Assembly (NCBI GenBank): GCA_946411385.1
Contig: CAMKDV010000007.1
Location: 1 to 64,000 of the forward strand
Reading direction: 5' to 3'
Length of the DNA: 64,000 nucleotides
Source: an uncultured Bacteroidales bacterium
GTDB lineage: Bacteria > Bacteroidota > Bacteroidia > Bacteroidales > Paludibacteraceae
The notes under the pieces were generated by a model, which was given only the letters and a program-made list of their open reading frames with translations, had not been told where the DNA came from and searched no databases. How positions within the stretch are numbered: the first letter of the stretch is position 1; every line of letters begins with the position of its first letter. A program made the position numbers and the translations under genes. Below, in pieces: positions 42,459 through 51,061 of this stretch.

Positions 42459-43457
42459 TTATTTTATAGCCTGGTTGGCAGTGATAACCACCATCTGCAC
42501 AATATCCTGTACCTTGCACCCACGGCTGAGGTCATTCACCGGAGCGGCTATACCTTGCAGGATAGGACCTACGGCATCTGCACCCGAGAAGCGCTCTACC
42601 AGTTTGTAGCCGATGTTACCTGCCTGCAAGTCGGGGAAGACGAGCACGTTGGCATGTCCAGCCACTTTGCTGCCCGGAGCTTTCTTCTCGCCTACGCTCG
42701 GGATAAGAGCGGCATCTGCCTGCAGTTCGCCATCAATCTGCAGATCGGGAGCAAGCTCTTTTGCCATAGCGAGTGCGGCAGTTACTTTATCCACATTCTC
42801 ATGCTTGGCTGATCCCTTCGTCGAGAACGACAGCATAGCTACACGCGGCTCAATGCCTGCGATAGTGCGAGCAGTTTCAGCTGTTGAAACGGCTATTTGT
42901 GCCAACTCTTCAGCTGTCGGATTAGGGTTGACGGCGCAGTCGGCAAACAGCAGGAAGCCGTTCTCGCCAAGATGCTTGGCGGGAGTAAACATCAGGAAAG
43001 CGCCGGAAACAATTTTGCAGCTGGGTTTGGTCTTCAAGATCTGGAAAGCCGGACGGATGGTATCGGCAGTGGTGCCGCGTGCTCCTGCCAACTCGCCATC
43101 AGCATCACCGGCCTTGATCATCAAGCAGCCGAGATACAAGGGATCCTGGACTTTCTTGGCAGCTTCCTCTTCAGTCATGCCTTTCGACTTGCGTAGTTCG
43201 TACAGCAAAGCCGCGTAATCCTTCGTCTTCGGATCATTCTTCGGGTCGAAGATAATGGCTTTGTCAATGTGACGATAGCCTTTCTCTTCTGCCATTCTCC
43301 GGATGACTTCAGGATCTCCAATCAGAATGAGGTTAGCCAACTCTTGTTCAAGGATGATGTTTGCAGCCTCCAAGGTGCGAGGTTCATCACCTTCGGGAAG
43401 CACAATGCGCTGACGATTAGCACGCGCACGGGCGTACATTTGCTCAAGTATATTCAT
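42459..43457 (-). CDS. pta: Phosphate acetyltransferase
   Basis: The 332-residue single-domain Pta converts acetyl-CoA and phosphate to acetyl phosphate. Motifs: IVLPEGDEPRTLEAA at the start, GARGTTADTIRPAFQI, and KVAGHANVLVFPDLQAGNIGYKL near the C-terminus. It lacks the regulatory N-terminal domain of long Pta proteins. It has its own promoter and precedes ackA by 63 nt. Confidence 0.97.
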   Translation of the reverse strand: MNILEQMYARARANRQRIVLPEGDEPRTLEAANIILEQELANLILIGDPEVIRRMAEEKGYRHIDKAIIFDPKNDPKTKDYAALLYELRKSKGMTEEEAAKKVQDPLYLGCLMIKAGDADGELAGARGTTADTIRPAFQILKTKPSCKIVSGAFLMFTPAKHLGENGFLLFADCAVNPNPTAEELAQIAVSTAETARTIAGIEPRVAMLSFSTKGSAKHENVDKVTAALAMAKELAPDLQIDGELQADAALIPSVGEKKAPGSKVAGHANVLVFPDLQAGNIGYKLVERFSGADAVGPILQGIAAPVNDLSRGCKVQDIVQMVVITANQAIK

Positions 43458-43509
43458 AATAGTAGTGATTTGTTTCGATTTTTCATTGATAATATTGCAA
43501 AATTCTCTA

Positions 43510-43541
43510 CAAAGTTACACAAAATTTAGCAAATTTGCAAG
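43510..43541 (-). promoter_or_regulatory. pta promoter
   Basis: TAACTTTG (43517-43510) with CTTG 20 nt upstream (43541-43538) on the minus strand. Confidence 0.8.
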
Positions 43542-43576
43542 CAATATGATTTTTTTTTTATTTTTTTTTGAATTTT

Positions 43577-43608
43577 CTTGCATATTTCAAAAAAAAGTTG
43601 TATCTTTG
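43577..43608 (+). promoter_or_regulatory. Promoter of the LysM outer membrane protein gene
   Basis: CTTG (43577-43580), 20 nt, TATCTTTG (43601-43608). Confidence 0.8.
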
Positions 43609-43638
43609 TAGCCAAATTGCGAATAAATTTTAGCAACC

Positions 43639-44994
43639 ATGCATACAAAGAAAGTATTTTTAACAATTATCTGCGCAAGTTTGTTCTGCTTTGCATCTGC
43701 ACAAGAGAACGCAGTAGACACAACCGAATTAGGTGTACACCCCTTCAAGACCACTGCCAACTTGGCTTTGGAGCACACCGGTTTCTCACTTATTCTTCAC
43801 GGCGGTATCAACCAGTTCCGTGGCGATTATCCGGCTGAGCGTTTTAACAACCTCGGCTACGGTGGAGGTTTGAACCTGGAATACAACTTCACTCCGGTTT
43901 GGGGTTTAGGCGTAGGCTATGGCTTTGATTGGTCGCAAGTGAGGACAAAAAAAGATGAACCAAGTTTCCGTGACATTGACGGCACTTCAGTACTTTCCCT
44001 AAAAGCCGGCGATTTTGTACATCAAAGTATGCTGCACAAAGGACAAGTGTATGTTACCTTTAACATGGTTAACGCTTGGTTTCCGCGCGCCGTGAAAGAC
44101 ATCTTCGCTTTGAATTTCTTTGCAGGTCTTGGTGGAGCTTTGTATCACAACAACATTTCATTCCACGACACCGGCGAGTATAACGTTATGGGCAAAGTCA
44201 GCGATCCCGGCAAATACGTAAAGGACGGTGATGAAGCACATGCTCACAAGGTGCTGGATGAGAACGGCAACCCAACGAATAAGGATAAATATGAGACGGC
44301 AGGTTTCATTCCTCTCGGCGCATCGGCTGAGTTCAACTTATCACGCAATATCGCTCTTGGCGCGCGCGTACAATATAATATGTTCCTCACCGACTATATG
44401 GACAATCGTTACCACAGCACATCCAACAAGCGTAACGACGGTTCGTATAACATCGATTTAGCGCTGCGTATCAAGATTGCTGCCAAGAAGAAGAATCACA
44501 TGATCAACGTATCGTCATTTGAAGTACTGCAAGATAAGATTTACGAATCGCATCCTGAACTTCGTCCGGATTATGCTCACAGAGTGGATACCGTGGTGGT
44601 TATGCATAAGGACACCGTGGTTATCATCCGTCGCGATACGATTGTAATGAAGAACGGTTCCGACGCTGTTCCTGTTGTAGTTGCTGCTCCTGCTGAAGAG
44701 AAGCCTGCTACCGTGACAGACAATAATCTCCGCGAATTCGATCTTGACGAGAATTTCGAAGTAATGGAAGATGCTGTTGTAGCATACGGTCAGTCGCTCA
44801 GTCAGCTCGCTCGCAAGTACTACAACAATACATTCTGCTGGGCATTCATCTGGCTGGCTAACCGTAGCGTTACTCCCGATCCGAACCTGATTTTGCCGAA
44901 AGATCCGCTGAAGATTCCTGTTCTGACAGCCGAGCAAAAGTCTATCACGAAGGAAGAAGCGAAAGCTATTGCGGCAAAGTATCGCAACAAATAA
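43639..44994 (+). CDS. Outer membrane beta-barrel protein with C-terminal LysM-like domain
   Basis: The 451-residue protein has a signal peptide (ending CFASAQ), a beta-barrel of about 250 residues (LGYGGGLNLEYNFTPVWGLGVGYGF) and a C-terminal region after about residue 370. That region has the LysM-like pattern VVAYGQSLSQLARKYYNNTF, then LANRSVTPDPNLILPKDPLKIPVL. Between them is a repeated DTVVVMHKDTVVIIRRDTIVM stretch. The layout resembles the abundant OmpA-like proteins of Bacteroidales, but with LysM in place of the OmpA domain, so it may still tie the outer membrane to peptidoglycan. Base composition is more AT-rich than its neighbours, as often for highly expressed genes. tRNA-Met follows after 16 nt. 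Confidence 0.82.
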   Translation: MHTKKVFLTIICASLFCFASAQENAVDTTELGVHPFKTTANLALEHTGFSLILHGGINQFRGDYPAERFNNLGYGGGLNLEYNFTPVWGLGVGYGFDWSQVRTKKDEPSFRDIDGTSVLSLKAGDFVHQSMLHKGQVYVTFNMVNAWFPRAVKDIFALNFFAGLGGALYHNNISFHDTGEYNVMGKVSDPGKYVKDGDEAHAHKVLDENGNPTNKDKYETAGFIPLGASAEFNLSRNIALGARVQYNMFLTDYMDNRYHSTSNKRNDGSYNIDLALRIKIAAKKKNHMINVSSFEVLQDKIYESHPELRPDYAHRVDTVVVMHKDTVVIIRRDTIVMKNGSDAVPVVVAAPAEEKPATVTDNNLREFDLDENFEVMEDAVVAYGQSLSQLARKYYNNTFCWAFIWLANRSVTPDPNLILPKDPLKIPVLTAEQKSITKEEAKAIAAKYRNK

Positions 44995-45010
44995 ACCCTT
45001 AATCGGGGAT

Positions 45011-45085
45011 GGTCTCATAGCTCAGTTGGTTAGTAGCACCTGACTCATAATCAGGGGGTCCTAGGTTCAAGCCCTAGTGGGACCA
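45011..45085 (+). tRNA. tRNA-Met (anticodon CAT, elongator type)
   Basis: A cloverleaf with acceptor GGTCTCA/TGGGACC, anticodon stem CCTGA/TCAGG around loop CTCATAA, and T stem CTAGG/CCTAG. It lacks initiator features (C1:A72, GGG/CCC stem). A CAT anticodon could also be an Ile-lysidine tRNA. The D arm reads GCTCAGTTGGTTAGTAGC, one base longer than the usual GAGC 3' half, so the stem has three Watson-Crick pairs. No promoter fits in the 16 nt to the preceding gene, so it is probably processed from that mRNA. Confidence 0.88.
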
Positions 45086-45086
45086 C

Positions 45087-45118
45087 AAAAAAGCGAAAGT
45101 TAAACCTTTCGCTTTTTT
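45087..45118. terminator. Terminator after tRNA-Met (probably bidirectional)
   Basis: AAAAAAGCGAAAG / CTTTCGCTTTTTT forms a 13-bp stem with T-tracts on both strands. It ends the leftward queC transcript as well. Confidence 0.92.
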
Positions 45119-45141
45119 GTATCTCAAAATGTTCTTGTAAA

Positions 45142-45795
45142 TCAATCTACGTACTCCGTAGTATCCACGATGCCTGCTTCGCGCAGAGCTTCACGGCGTT
45201 CCTGACAGGTGCCGCACTTGCCACAATGTTTATCCCCGCCCTTGTAGCAACTCCATGTTTTGCTATAGTCTATACCCAGTTCTTTGCCGCGCTTAGCTAT
45301 ATCGGTCTTTGTCCAATGGGTATAAGGGGTAAAGAGTTCAACACCGTTGTAGGTGCCCTCGCGTACTGCTCTCGCCATCGCATCCACAAACGCCGGGCGG
45401 CAATCGGGATAGATAGCATGATCACCACTATGGTTGGCCATCAGTATGCGACTGAGGGTTCGGTCTTCCGCCATACCTGCGGCTACGGACAGCATAATGC
45501 CGTTGCGGAACGGCACGACGGTAGAACGCATCGTCACATCATCATACCGCCCTTCCGGTATAGCCTCTGCGCCTGACAAAAGCGAAGAATGGAAATACTG
45601 CTTGATGAACTCCAGCGGAATGATAATGTGCTCTATGCCTAACCGCTCACAATGGTAAGCAGCCATCGGCAGTTCCTTGCGATTGTGATTGCTGCCATAA
45701 TCAAAACTGAGTGCTACGGCAATGCTCTCTGCATAGTCGTAGAGCATCGTTACGGAATCCATTCCGCCGGAAAGGATGATGATACTGTCTTTCAT
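45142..45795 (-). CDS. queC: 7-cyano-7-deazaguanine synthase
   Basis: The 217-residue ATP-dependent enzyme converts carboxydeazaguanine to preQ0 for queuosine. The PP-loop is IILSGGMDSVTMLY and the zinc-binding cysteines are in SCYKGGDKHCGKCGTCQER. It lies 3 nt after queF, which uses its product, so the two are a functional operon. queD, queE and tgt are not in the window. Confidence 0.96.
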   Translation of the reverse strand: MKDSIIILSGGMDSVTMLYDYAESIAVALSFDYGSNHNRKELPMAAYHCERLGIEHIIIPLEFIKQYFHSSLLSGAEAIPEGRYDDVTMRSTVVPFRNGIMLSVAAGMAEDRTLSRILMANHSGDHAIYPDCRPAFVDAMARAVREGTYNGVELFTPYTHWTKTDIAKRGKELGIDYSKTWSCYKGGDKHCGKCGTCQERREALREAGIVDTTEYVD

Positions 45796-45798
45796 CGG

Positions 45799-46281
45799 TT
45801 ACTGGTTGTTGTTAAGAGCTATGGTAAAGCGCTCACGCATACGTGTCTTGACAAGTTCCTGGTGCTCATCATCGCCCCAGTTGGCGAAGGGGAAGATGCT
45901 GATACCTCCACGCGGAGAGAACACACCCGTCACCTCCAGATACCTTGGGTTCATCAGATGAACAAGATCCTTCATGATGATATTCACACAATCCTCGTGA
46001 AAATCACCATGGTTGCGGAAAGAAAACAAGTAAAGCTTGAGCGACTTGCTCTCTACCATACGCTCGCGGGGTATATAGGAGATGATGATGGTAGCAAAAT
46101 CCGGCTGACCTGTCATCGGGCAGAGCGTAGTAAACTCCGGACAATGGAACGTAACAACATACTCATTGTCAGGATGTTTGTTCACAAACGTCTCCAGCAA
46201 ATCCGGAGAATAGGTCGTCGGGTACTGCACCTGCTTGTTTCCCAGCAGACTTACGCCTTGCAACTCTTCTTTTGTACGCAT
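45799..46281 (-). CDS. queF: NADPH-dependent 7-cyano-7-deazaguanine reductase
   Basis: The 160-residue short (type I) QueF reduces preQ0 to preQ1. The diagnostic block is [21 protein letters not shown], the catalytic Cys is in [14 protein letters not shown], and [15 protein letters not shown] lies near the C-terminus. Encoded immediately upstream of queC in the same direction. Confidence 0.96.
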   Translation of the reverse strand: MRTKEELQGVSLLGNKQVQYPTTYSPDLLETFVNKHPDNEYVVTFHCPEFTTLCPMTGQPDFATIIISYIPRERMVESKSLKLYLFSFRNHGDFHEDCVNIIMKDLVHLMNPRYLEVTGVFSPRGGISIFPFANWGDDEHQELVKTRMRERFTIALNNNQ

Positions 46282-46323
46282 ATTCTTTTTCTCTTAACGT
46301 TCAATCTATAATCTGAATCGCCA

Positions 46324-47625
46324 TTATCCCACCATTCTGTTGGCATCAATCTTAGCCAGTTTGGCTTCAGCCAGCGAACGCGTAACCACAAAATCATGCT
46401 TCGGGATTTCGAACATCACATCCATCATGATGGTTTCCGTCAGGCTGCGAAGTCCGCGTGCCCCGAGTTTGAACTCGATGGCTTTATCCACAATATAGTC
46501 CAGCGCGGCTTCCTCAAAAGTCAGCTCGATGCCATCCATCTTCAGCAGCTTCTGGTACTGCTTGGTGATAGCGTTCTTCGGCTCGCATAAGATGCGCTTT
46601 AGCGCAGCTCTGTCCAGCGGCTCCAGATAGGTGATGATAGGCAAGCGGCCGATGATCTCAGGTATAAGACCGAAAGCTTTCAAGTCCTGCGGAGCAACGT
46701 ATTGCAGCAGGTTCTCTTTGTCTATGCGTTTCGTCTTCTCCTGCGATTCAAATCCCACTACCTGTGTATTTAGGCGCTGGGCTATCTTCCGCTCTATCCC
46801 GTCGAATGCGCCACCGCATATAAAGAGTATGTTCTGCGTGTTAACATGAATAAACTCTTGCTCGGGGTGCTTGCGTCCGCCCTTGGGCGGCACATTGACG
46901 ATGGAGCCTTCCAGAAGCTTCAACAGCGCTTGTTGAACACCTTCGCCTGACACATCACGGGTGATGGACGGATTGTCGCTCTTGCGCGCAATCTTGTCAA
47001 TCTCGTCAATAAAGACGATGCCGCGTTCGGTCTTCTCCAGATTATAGTCAGCTTCTTGCAGCAGTCTGACGAGAAGTGACTCCACATCCTCGCCCACATA
47101 ACCTGCTTCGGTCAGCACAGTGGCATCCACAATTGTGAAAGGCACCGCCAGCATCTTGGCTATGGTTCGCGCCATGAGCGTCTTACCGGTACCTGTTGAG
47201 CCAACAAGGATGATGTTGGATTTCTCTATCTCCACCCCATCGTTGGTGTCGGGCTGAAGCAGACGCTTATAGTGGTTATACACCGATACAGAGAGATACT
47301 TCTTAGCATCATCCTGACCTATCACATACTGGTCAAGAAACGACTTGATCTTCTCCGGTTTTGGCAAGGTCTTCATCGTCAGTTTTTTCGTGTTTATCCC
47401 GGCAAGTTCTGCCTCGGCACGACCTTTCTCCTGACGACGTTTGCGCTCCTTGGTTACCGTCCCTTCATCATCGTCCGATTCATCGTCGCTGAACTGTTCT
47501 TCGATGATGGTATGAGCATTCTCAACACAATCGAAGCAGATATACTGATTATCCACTCCGCGGAACAGGTTCTCAGCCGGAACCGTTCGCCCGCAGAACG
47601 AACATCTTCCCATTTCTTTCTTCAT
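46324..47625 (-). CDS. clpX: ATP-dependent Clp protease ATP-binding subunit ClpX
   Basis: The 433-residue AAA+ unfoldase has the N-terminal zinc domain ([14 protein letters not shown] with a second Cys pair [10 protein letters not shown]), Walker [14 protein letters not shown], Walker [14 protein letters not shown] and the pore-loop region [13 protein letters not shown]. It feeds substrates to ClpP, encoded just upstream. The start is the ATG at 47625 beginning [12 protein letters not shown]; the longer open frame would overlap the clpP stop. Confidence 0.97.
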   Translation of the reverse strand: MKKEMGRCSFCGRTVPAENLFRGVDNQYICFDCVENAHTIIEEQFSDDESDDDEGTVTKERKRRQEKGRAEAELAGINTKKLTMKTLPKPEKIKSFLDQYVIGQDDAKKYLSVSVYNHYKRLLQPDTNDGVEIEKSNIILVGSTGTGKTLMARTIAKMLAVPFTIVDATVLTEAGYVGEDVESLLVRLLQEADYNLEKTERGIVFIDEIDKIARKSDNPSITRDVSGEGVQQALLKLLEGSIVNVPPKGGRKHPEQEFIHVNTQNILFICGGAFDGIERKIAQRLNTQVVGFESQEKTKRIDKENLLQYVAPQDLKAFGLIPEIIGRLPIITYLEPLDRAALKRILCEPKNAITKQYQKLLKMDGIELTFEEAALDYIVDKAIEFKLGARGLRSLTETIMMDVMFEIPKHDFVVTRSLAEAKLAKIDANRMVG

Positions 47626-47644
47626 GATCCTGACTTCCTGATGC

Positions 47645-48334
47645 TTATCTTTCCGACTTCGTGTATACTTTGTCAATCATGCCATAAGCCAATGCTTCCT
47701 GCGCAGTCATCCAATAGTCGCGATCGGCATCCTGGCGAATTTTCTCAATATCCTGCTTCGAATGAGTGGCAATGATCTGATAGAGTTCGTCCTTCAGTTT
47801 GAGAATCTCGCGTGCGGTAATCTCAATATCGCTTGCCTGTCCTTGGATGCCTCCCATCGGCTGATGTATCATCACGCGCGAGTGCGGGAGTGCGCTGCGC
47901 ATACCTTCTTCACCTGCCACAAGCAGAATGGCTCCCATTGATGCCGCCATGCCCGTACAGATAGTGCTCACCTTGCTCGATACGAACTGCATCGTATCGT
48001 AGATGCCCAAACCTGCATATACCGAACCGCCGGGAGTATTCAGATACAGATGAATATCCCTATCCGGATCGCTGGAGTTCAAATAGAGCAACTGCGCCTG
48101 GATGACATTGGCTGTATAATCGTTCACCTCCGTGCCGAGGAAAATAATACGGTCCATCATCAATCGCGAGAACACATCCATCTGCGTCACGTTCAGTTGA
48201 CGCTCCTCAAGGATGGACGGGCTGATGTACGAATTGCGCATCATCCCTGTATGCTCCATGGATGCCTGCATTACTTTCTCTACATGCATCGAGTTCAATC
48301 CCGCTGCTGTTGTGTACTTTAGAAAATCGTTCAT
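47645..48334 (-). CDS. clpP: ATP-dependent Clp protease proteolytic subunit ClpP
   Basis: The 229-residue serine protease has the catalytic Ser in [17 protein letters not shown], His in [14 protein letters not shown], and Asp in [24 protein letters not shown] is the conserved N-terminal block. The start at 48334 ([12 protein letters not shown]) is preceded at 6 nt by GGAGG, one of few Shine-Dalgarno sites here. It forms an operon with clpX 19 nt downstream. Confidence 0.97.
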   Translation of the reverse strand: MNDFLKYTTAAGLNSMHVEKVMQASMEHTGMMRNSYISPSILEERQLNVTQMDVFSRLMMDRIIFLGTEVNDYTANVIQAQLLYLNSSDPDRDIHLYLNTPGGSVYAGLGIYDTMQFVSSKVSTICTGMAASMGAILLVAGEEGMRSALPHSRVMIHQPMGGIQGQASDIEITAREILKLKDELYQIIATHSKQDIEKIRQDADRDYWMTAQEALAYGMIDKVYTKSER

Positions 48335-48340
48335 TTGATG

Positions 48341-48345
48341 CCTCC
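48341..48345 (-). promoter_or_regulatory. Shine-Dalgarno sequence of clpP
   Basis: GGAGG on the minus strand, 6 nt before the ATG at 48334; it supports that start over the longer frame. Confidence 0.65.
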
Positions 48346-48383
48346 TTTTTTGTTGCAAGTTTGTTAGTTGATTTTGTTGACGC

Positions 48384-48412
48384 GAAAAAGAGGCTACCAC
48401 ACATGGCAGCCC
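48384..48412 (-). terminator. Terminator of the tRNA-Glu/rpsT transcript
   Basis: On the minus strand GGCTGCCA-TGTG-TGGTAGCC (48411-48392) is followed by TCTTTTT. Confidence 0.8.
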
Positions 48413-48437
48413 CTATACTCTGCAAGGCTTCATCAAC

Positions 48438-48692
48438 TTACGCGAGTTTGTTGATGTAGATAGCCAACTTCGATTTCAGGTTAGCTGCCTTGTTCGTGTG
48501 GATGATATGGCGCTTAGCCAGCTTGTCCAACATCGAAGACACCTTCGGTAGCATACCTGCAGCAGCTGCCTTGTCGGTAGTGGCGCGAAGGTCGCGCACA
48601 GCGTTACGGGCAGTCTTTGCATAGTAGTGGTTACGTGCCTTGCGTGTCGCGGTCTGGCGAATACGCTTCAACGATGATTTATGATTTGCCAT
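48438..48692 (-). CDS. rpsT: 30S ribosomal protein S20
   Basis: The 84-residue basic helical protein [20 protein letters not shown] matches S20, which binds 16S rRNA in the small subunit. The ATG at 48692 gives the standard N-terminus; the upstream in-frame residues are leader. It lies 64 nt after tRNA-Glu and has no promoter of its own, so the two are probably cotranscribed from 48848-48879 and ended at 48384-48412. Confidence 0.96.
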   Translation of the reverse strand: MANHKSSLKRIRQTATRKARNHYYAKTARNAVRDLRATTDKAAAAGMLPKVSSMLDKLAKRHIIHTNKAANLKSKLAIYINKLA

Positions 48693-48756
48693 CTTTTCTG
48701 CATTGAGGGTATCCAACCCTCGTCAATTTTTTAGTTAAACTTATACTTATTTCTTG

Positions 48757-48828
48757 TAGTCCATAGCAGAGTCGAACTGCTCTTTAGAGAATGAAAATCT
48801 CTCGTCCTAACCGATAGACGAATGGACC
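48757..48828 (-). tRNA. tRNA-Glu (anticodon TTC)
   Basis: A 72-nt cloverleaf with acceptor GGTCCAT/ATGGACT (one G-T pair at the end), anticodon stem AGAGA/TCTCT around loop TTTTCAT, and T loop TTCGACT. Discriminator A; CCA is not encoded. The promoter lies 20 nt upstream and rpsT follows. Confidence 0.94.
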
Positions 48829-48847
48829 GACGCGCAAAAAGCGAGTG

Positions 48848-48879
48848 CAAAGATACAACATTATTTTGAATTTTGCAAA
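48848..48879 (-). promoter_or_regulatory. tRNA-Glu/rpsT promoter
   Basis: Exact TTTG (48879-48876), 20 nt, TATCTTTG (48855-48848), followed by CACTCGCTTTTTGCGCG, the stable-RNA start type. Confidence 0.88.
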
Positions 48880-48914
48880 TTTTCGACGAAAAAAAGTGAT
48901 TTTTTGGCAAAAAA

Positions 48915-48946
48915 TTTGCATATTTACATAAATTTTAGTAACTTTG
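48915..48946 (+). promoter_or_regulatory. Promoter of the small beta-barrel gene
   Basis: Exact TTTG (48915-48918), 20 nt, TAACTTTG (48939-48946). Confidence 0.85.
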
Positions 48947-48975
48947 CGTGACAAAATATGCGCCACAACGAAAAA

Positions 48976-49758
48976 ATGACACGTAAATCACTATCAATAA
49001 TTCTACTATGCTCATCCCTCATTTTCGGGAGTGCATACTCGTTTGCCCAAGAGCGAACGATCCTTGAATCCAGTCTGGAGCAGCGCGACTTCTTCGACCC
49101 GACTAAAAAGGAAGTTAAAACGGAAAACTACTCTTTCGGACTTGCATGGCATCTGGAAGGCGGATATGCCCAGGATCATCAGCGCATGACATCCGACACC
49201 ATCAGTGCGCTCTACCTGCATGGAGCAAGAATAGGCGGACAGCTTGAACTGTTTCTGCCCAAAAACTTCTCCTTGAACATCGGATTGCTCTACTCCGTTC
49301 TGTACGGCATATCGGAGCAGCACTACCATTCGGCGCTATCCGGAGAAGTGCAAACGGAATATGTGAAGAACCACATCGTGGAGCATGCGCTAACCATTCC
49401 CGTGCGCGCATACTATAATATATCGCTGTGGAAGAAACTATCCATGCATTTCTATACGGGACCGCAACTGATGATCGGTTTAGCCCAAACCGATTATGTC
49501 AAACCCAACCTGTCGACGGCTACAGAACAATGGCTGAAGGGTCAAGGCAAGCACCTGACCACCTACGACAAATATGTATCGAAGGAACTTTACCGCACCA
49601 ATATCATGTATGGTCTGGGGGGAGGATTTACGTGGGATGTTTATCGGATAGAAGCCGGTTATGATTTCGGATTGAACAATCTGATTCGCACGCCTATCTA
49701 TTCCAAAGACCGGATGTCAGAATGGCAATGGCATGTCAGCTTCGTCTATACGCTCTGA
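48976..49758 (+). CDS. Outer membrane beta-barrel protein, function unknown
   Basis: The 260-residue protein has a signal peptide (MTRKSLSIILLCSSLIFGSAYSFAQ in essence) and strands typical of small outer membrane barrels (GLAWHLEGGYAQDHQRM, NFSLNIGLLYSVLYG, MYGLGGGFTWDVYRIEAGYDFGL), ending in HVSFVYTL with a hydrophobic terminal residue. An ATG six codons earlier (48958) is also possible but gives an odd charged start. It is monocistronic between the divergent tRNA-Glu promoter and the convergent DUF1460 gene. I do not recognise a specific family. Confidence 0.7.
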   Translation: MTRKSLSIILLCSSLIFGSAYSFAQERTILESSLEQRDFFDPTKKEVKTENYSFGLAWHLEGGYAQDHQRMTSDTISALYLHGARIGGQLELFLPKNFSLNIGLLYSVLYGISEQHYHSALSGEVQTEYVKNHIVEHALTIPVRAYYNISLWKKLSMHFYTGPQLMIGLAQTDYVKPNLSTATEQWLKGQGKHLTTYDKYVSKELYRTNIMYGLGGGFTWDVYRIEAGYDFGLNNLIRTPIYSKDRMSEWQWHVSFVYTL

Positions 49759-49782
49759 CAGACGCGCTATAACCAATCTCCC

Positions 49783-50718
49783 TTAATCGTTCAATCGTGC
49801 CACACGGATGCCGTTGGTGGCATATTCTGCCAGCGTCTTGGGTTCTATGATTACTTTCTTCGCGCCGTATGAGGCATGAATGAAGTGCATCTCTCCGTCA
49901 TGCTCGTAGGCTATCGCCACATGCGCCAGATCCAGACCGTCCCACGTAGAGATGAATGCCACTATGTCTCCGCTCTTGATCTGCGCCATGACTGACGCTT
50001 GAATCAAAGCGCTCTGTGGAACGAAGAAGTAGGGCTTTTGCGTAGAAAGATGCTCCTCCATCATCCGTATTTTACCCAGTTCGCATACATCATGGTTCAG
50101 TTGCTTGTAACGCGTGGGATGCATCGACATGTAGTAGAAAGGCTGCTCAAACTCCTGACCTATCTCTTTGGAATATTCACGCAAAATGCCGTTGGTGCTG
50201 TTTTGCAGCAGCCATTCCGATGTATAATGAATACGTGAAGCATAGCCGTCCACCACGCCCAGACGATAACGCATATTGCGTATGTTGTCGCATAGCAACG
50301 GATAGCAGGGTGTCGCATCCTCCAACGAAGGCTTTTCGCGCATAGCAAAATGTTCGCCGTCACCTGCCTGAACGATGCGTTTGCCTTTGAGCGTCAGAGC
50401 CATGCAGGTGGACAGCTCGACGAAAAGAATGCAGTCGGTCTTATCCAAGTACACTTGCAGCTGCTCCGGCTCGCTCTCCAGCGATGCGCCTAAATAGGGC
50501 GTACCGAGCAACTGAAGCGCTACCTGCACCACCAGTTCCGACATCGAAAGTGACGGGGCAGCAGAACCAAGAGCCGCAGCTATACGGTCATATACCGCTA
50601 TGTTCGCAGCTGTCTGCTCGGGCGTGGCTGCCGTAGATAGCTGACCGGCATCTTGAGCGAAAGAAGATGTCCGGACGATACAGGCAAAGAAGATGACAAG
50701 AAGAATGCGTGCTTTCAT
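49783..50718 (-). CDS. DUF1460 N-acetylmuramoyl-L-alanine amidase-like protein
   Basis: The 311-residue exported protein has a signal peptide ending SSFAQ and the DUF1460 NlpC/P60-like fold: the putative nucleophilic Cys in DKTDCILFVELSTCMAL, GVVDGYASRIHYTSEWLLQN, and the putative His in LAHVAIAYEHDGEMHFIHAS. Characterised Bacteroides members cleave the amide between MurNAc and L-Ala in peptidoglycan turnover. It is the last gene of the leftward unit beginning with rluD. Confidence 0.85.
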   Translation of the reverse strand: MKARILLVIFFACIVRTSSFAQDAGQLSTAATPEQTAANIAVYDRIAAALGSAAPSLSMSELVVQVALQLLGTPYLGASLESEPEQLQVYLDKTDCILFVELSTCMALTLKGKRIVQAGDGEHFAMREKPSLEDATPCYPLLCDNIRNMRYRLGVVDGYASRIHYTSEWLLQNSTNGILREYSKEIGQEFEQPFYYMSMHPTRYKQLNHDVCELGKIRMMEEHLSTQKPYFFVPQSALIQASVMAQIKSGDIVAFISTWDGLDLAHVAIAYEHDGEMHFIHASYGAKKVIIEPKTLAEYATNGIRVARLND

Positions 50719-50730
50719 ACTGCTGCCATC

Positions 50731-51036
50731 CTACATCTCGTAGTCGACTGCCGCACGGCCTATACGGCATTTGGTGATGTATGCAGCCACTTTCAGGTGT
50801 TCGGGATGAGCCTGATAAGCGTTCAGGTCATCCCACGATTCAAACTCGCATTCCAGACAGATATCGTGGTCTGTCTTCGTGGCATTGGGGATATTAATGC
50901 CCACTTTTTCTGATTTGAGTACAGGCACCTTATCAAGCAGGGAAAGCAATCCCTGCTTGATAATCTGTGCATTCTCCATCTTCGTTTTGCCTTCGGCCTC
51001 ATCTGCAAGGCGGAAGAACACTACATGCTTAATCAT
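50731..51036 (-). CDS. Dabb family stress-responsive alpha/beta barrel protein
   Basis: The 101-residue protein starts MIKHVVFFRLADEAEGKTK and has the Dabb pattern with DICLECEFESWDDLNAYQAHPEHLKVA, a small dimeric ferredoxin-like fold. The function in bacteria is unclear. It lies between the M13 peptidase and DUF1460 genes with gaps of 25 and 12 nt. Confidence 0.85.
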   Translation of the reverse strand: MIKHVVFFRLADEAEGKTKMENAQIIKQGLLSLLDKVPVLKSEKVGINIPNATKTDHDICLECEFESWDDLNAYQAHPEHLKVAAYITKCRIGRAAVDYEM

Positions 51037-51061
51037 AATGCTTATAGATAGCTAAATGAAT

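Noticed and set aside
45142..46281. preQ1 riboswitch ahead of queF-queC
   Set aside because: The 42-nt gap between clpX and queF is too short and shows no preQ1 aptamer pattern.
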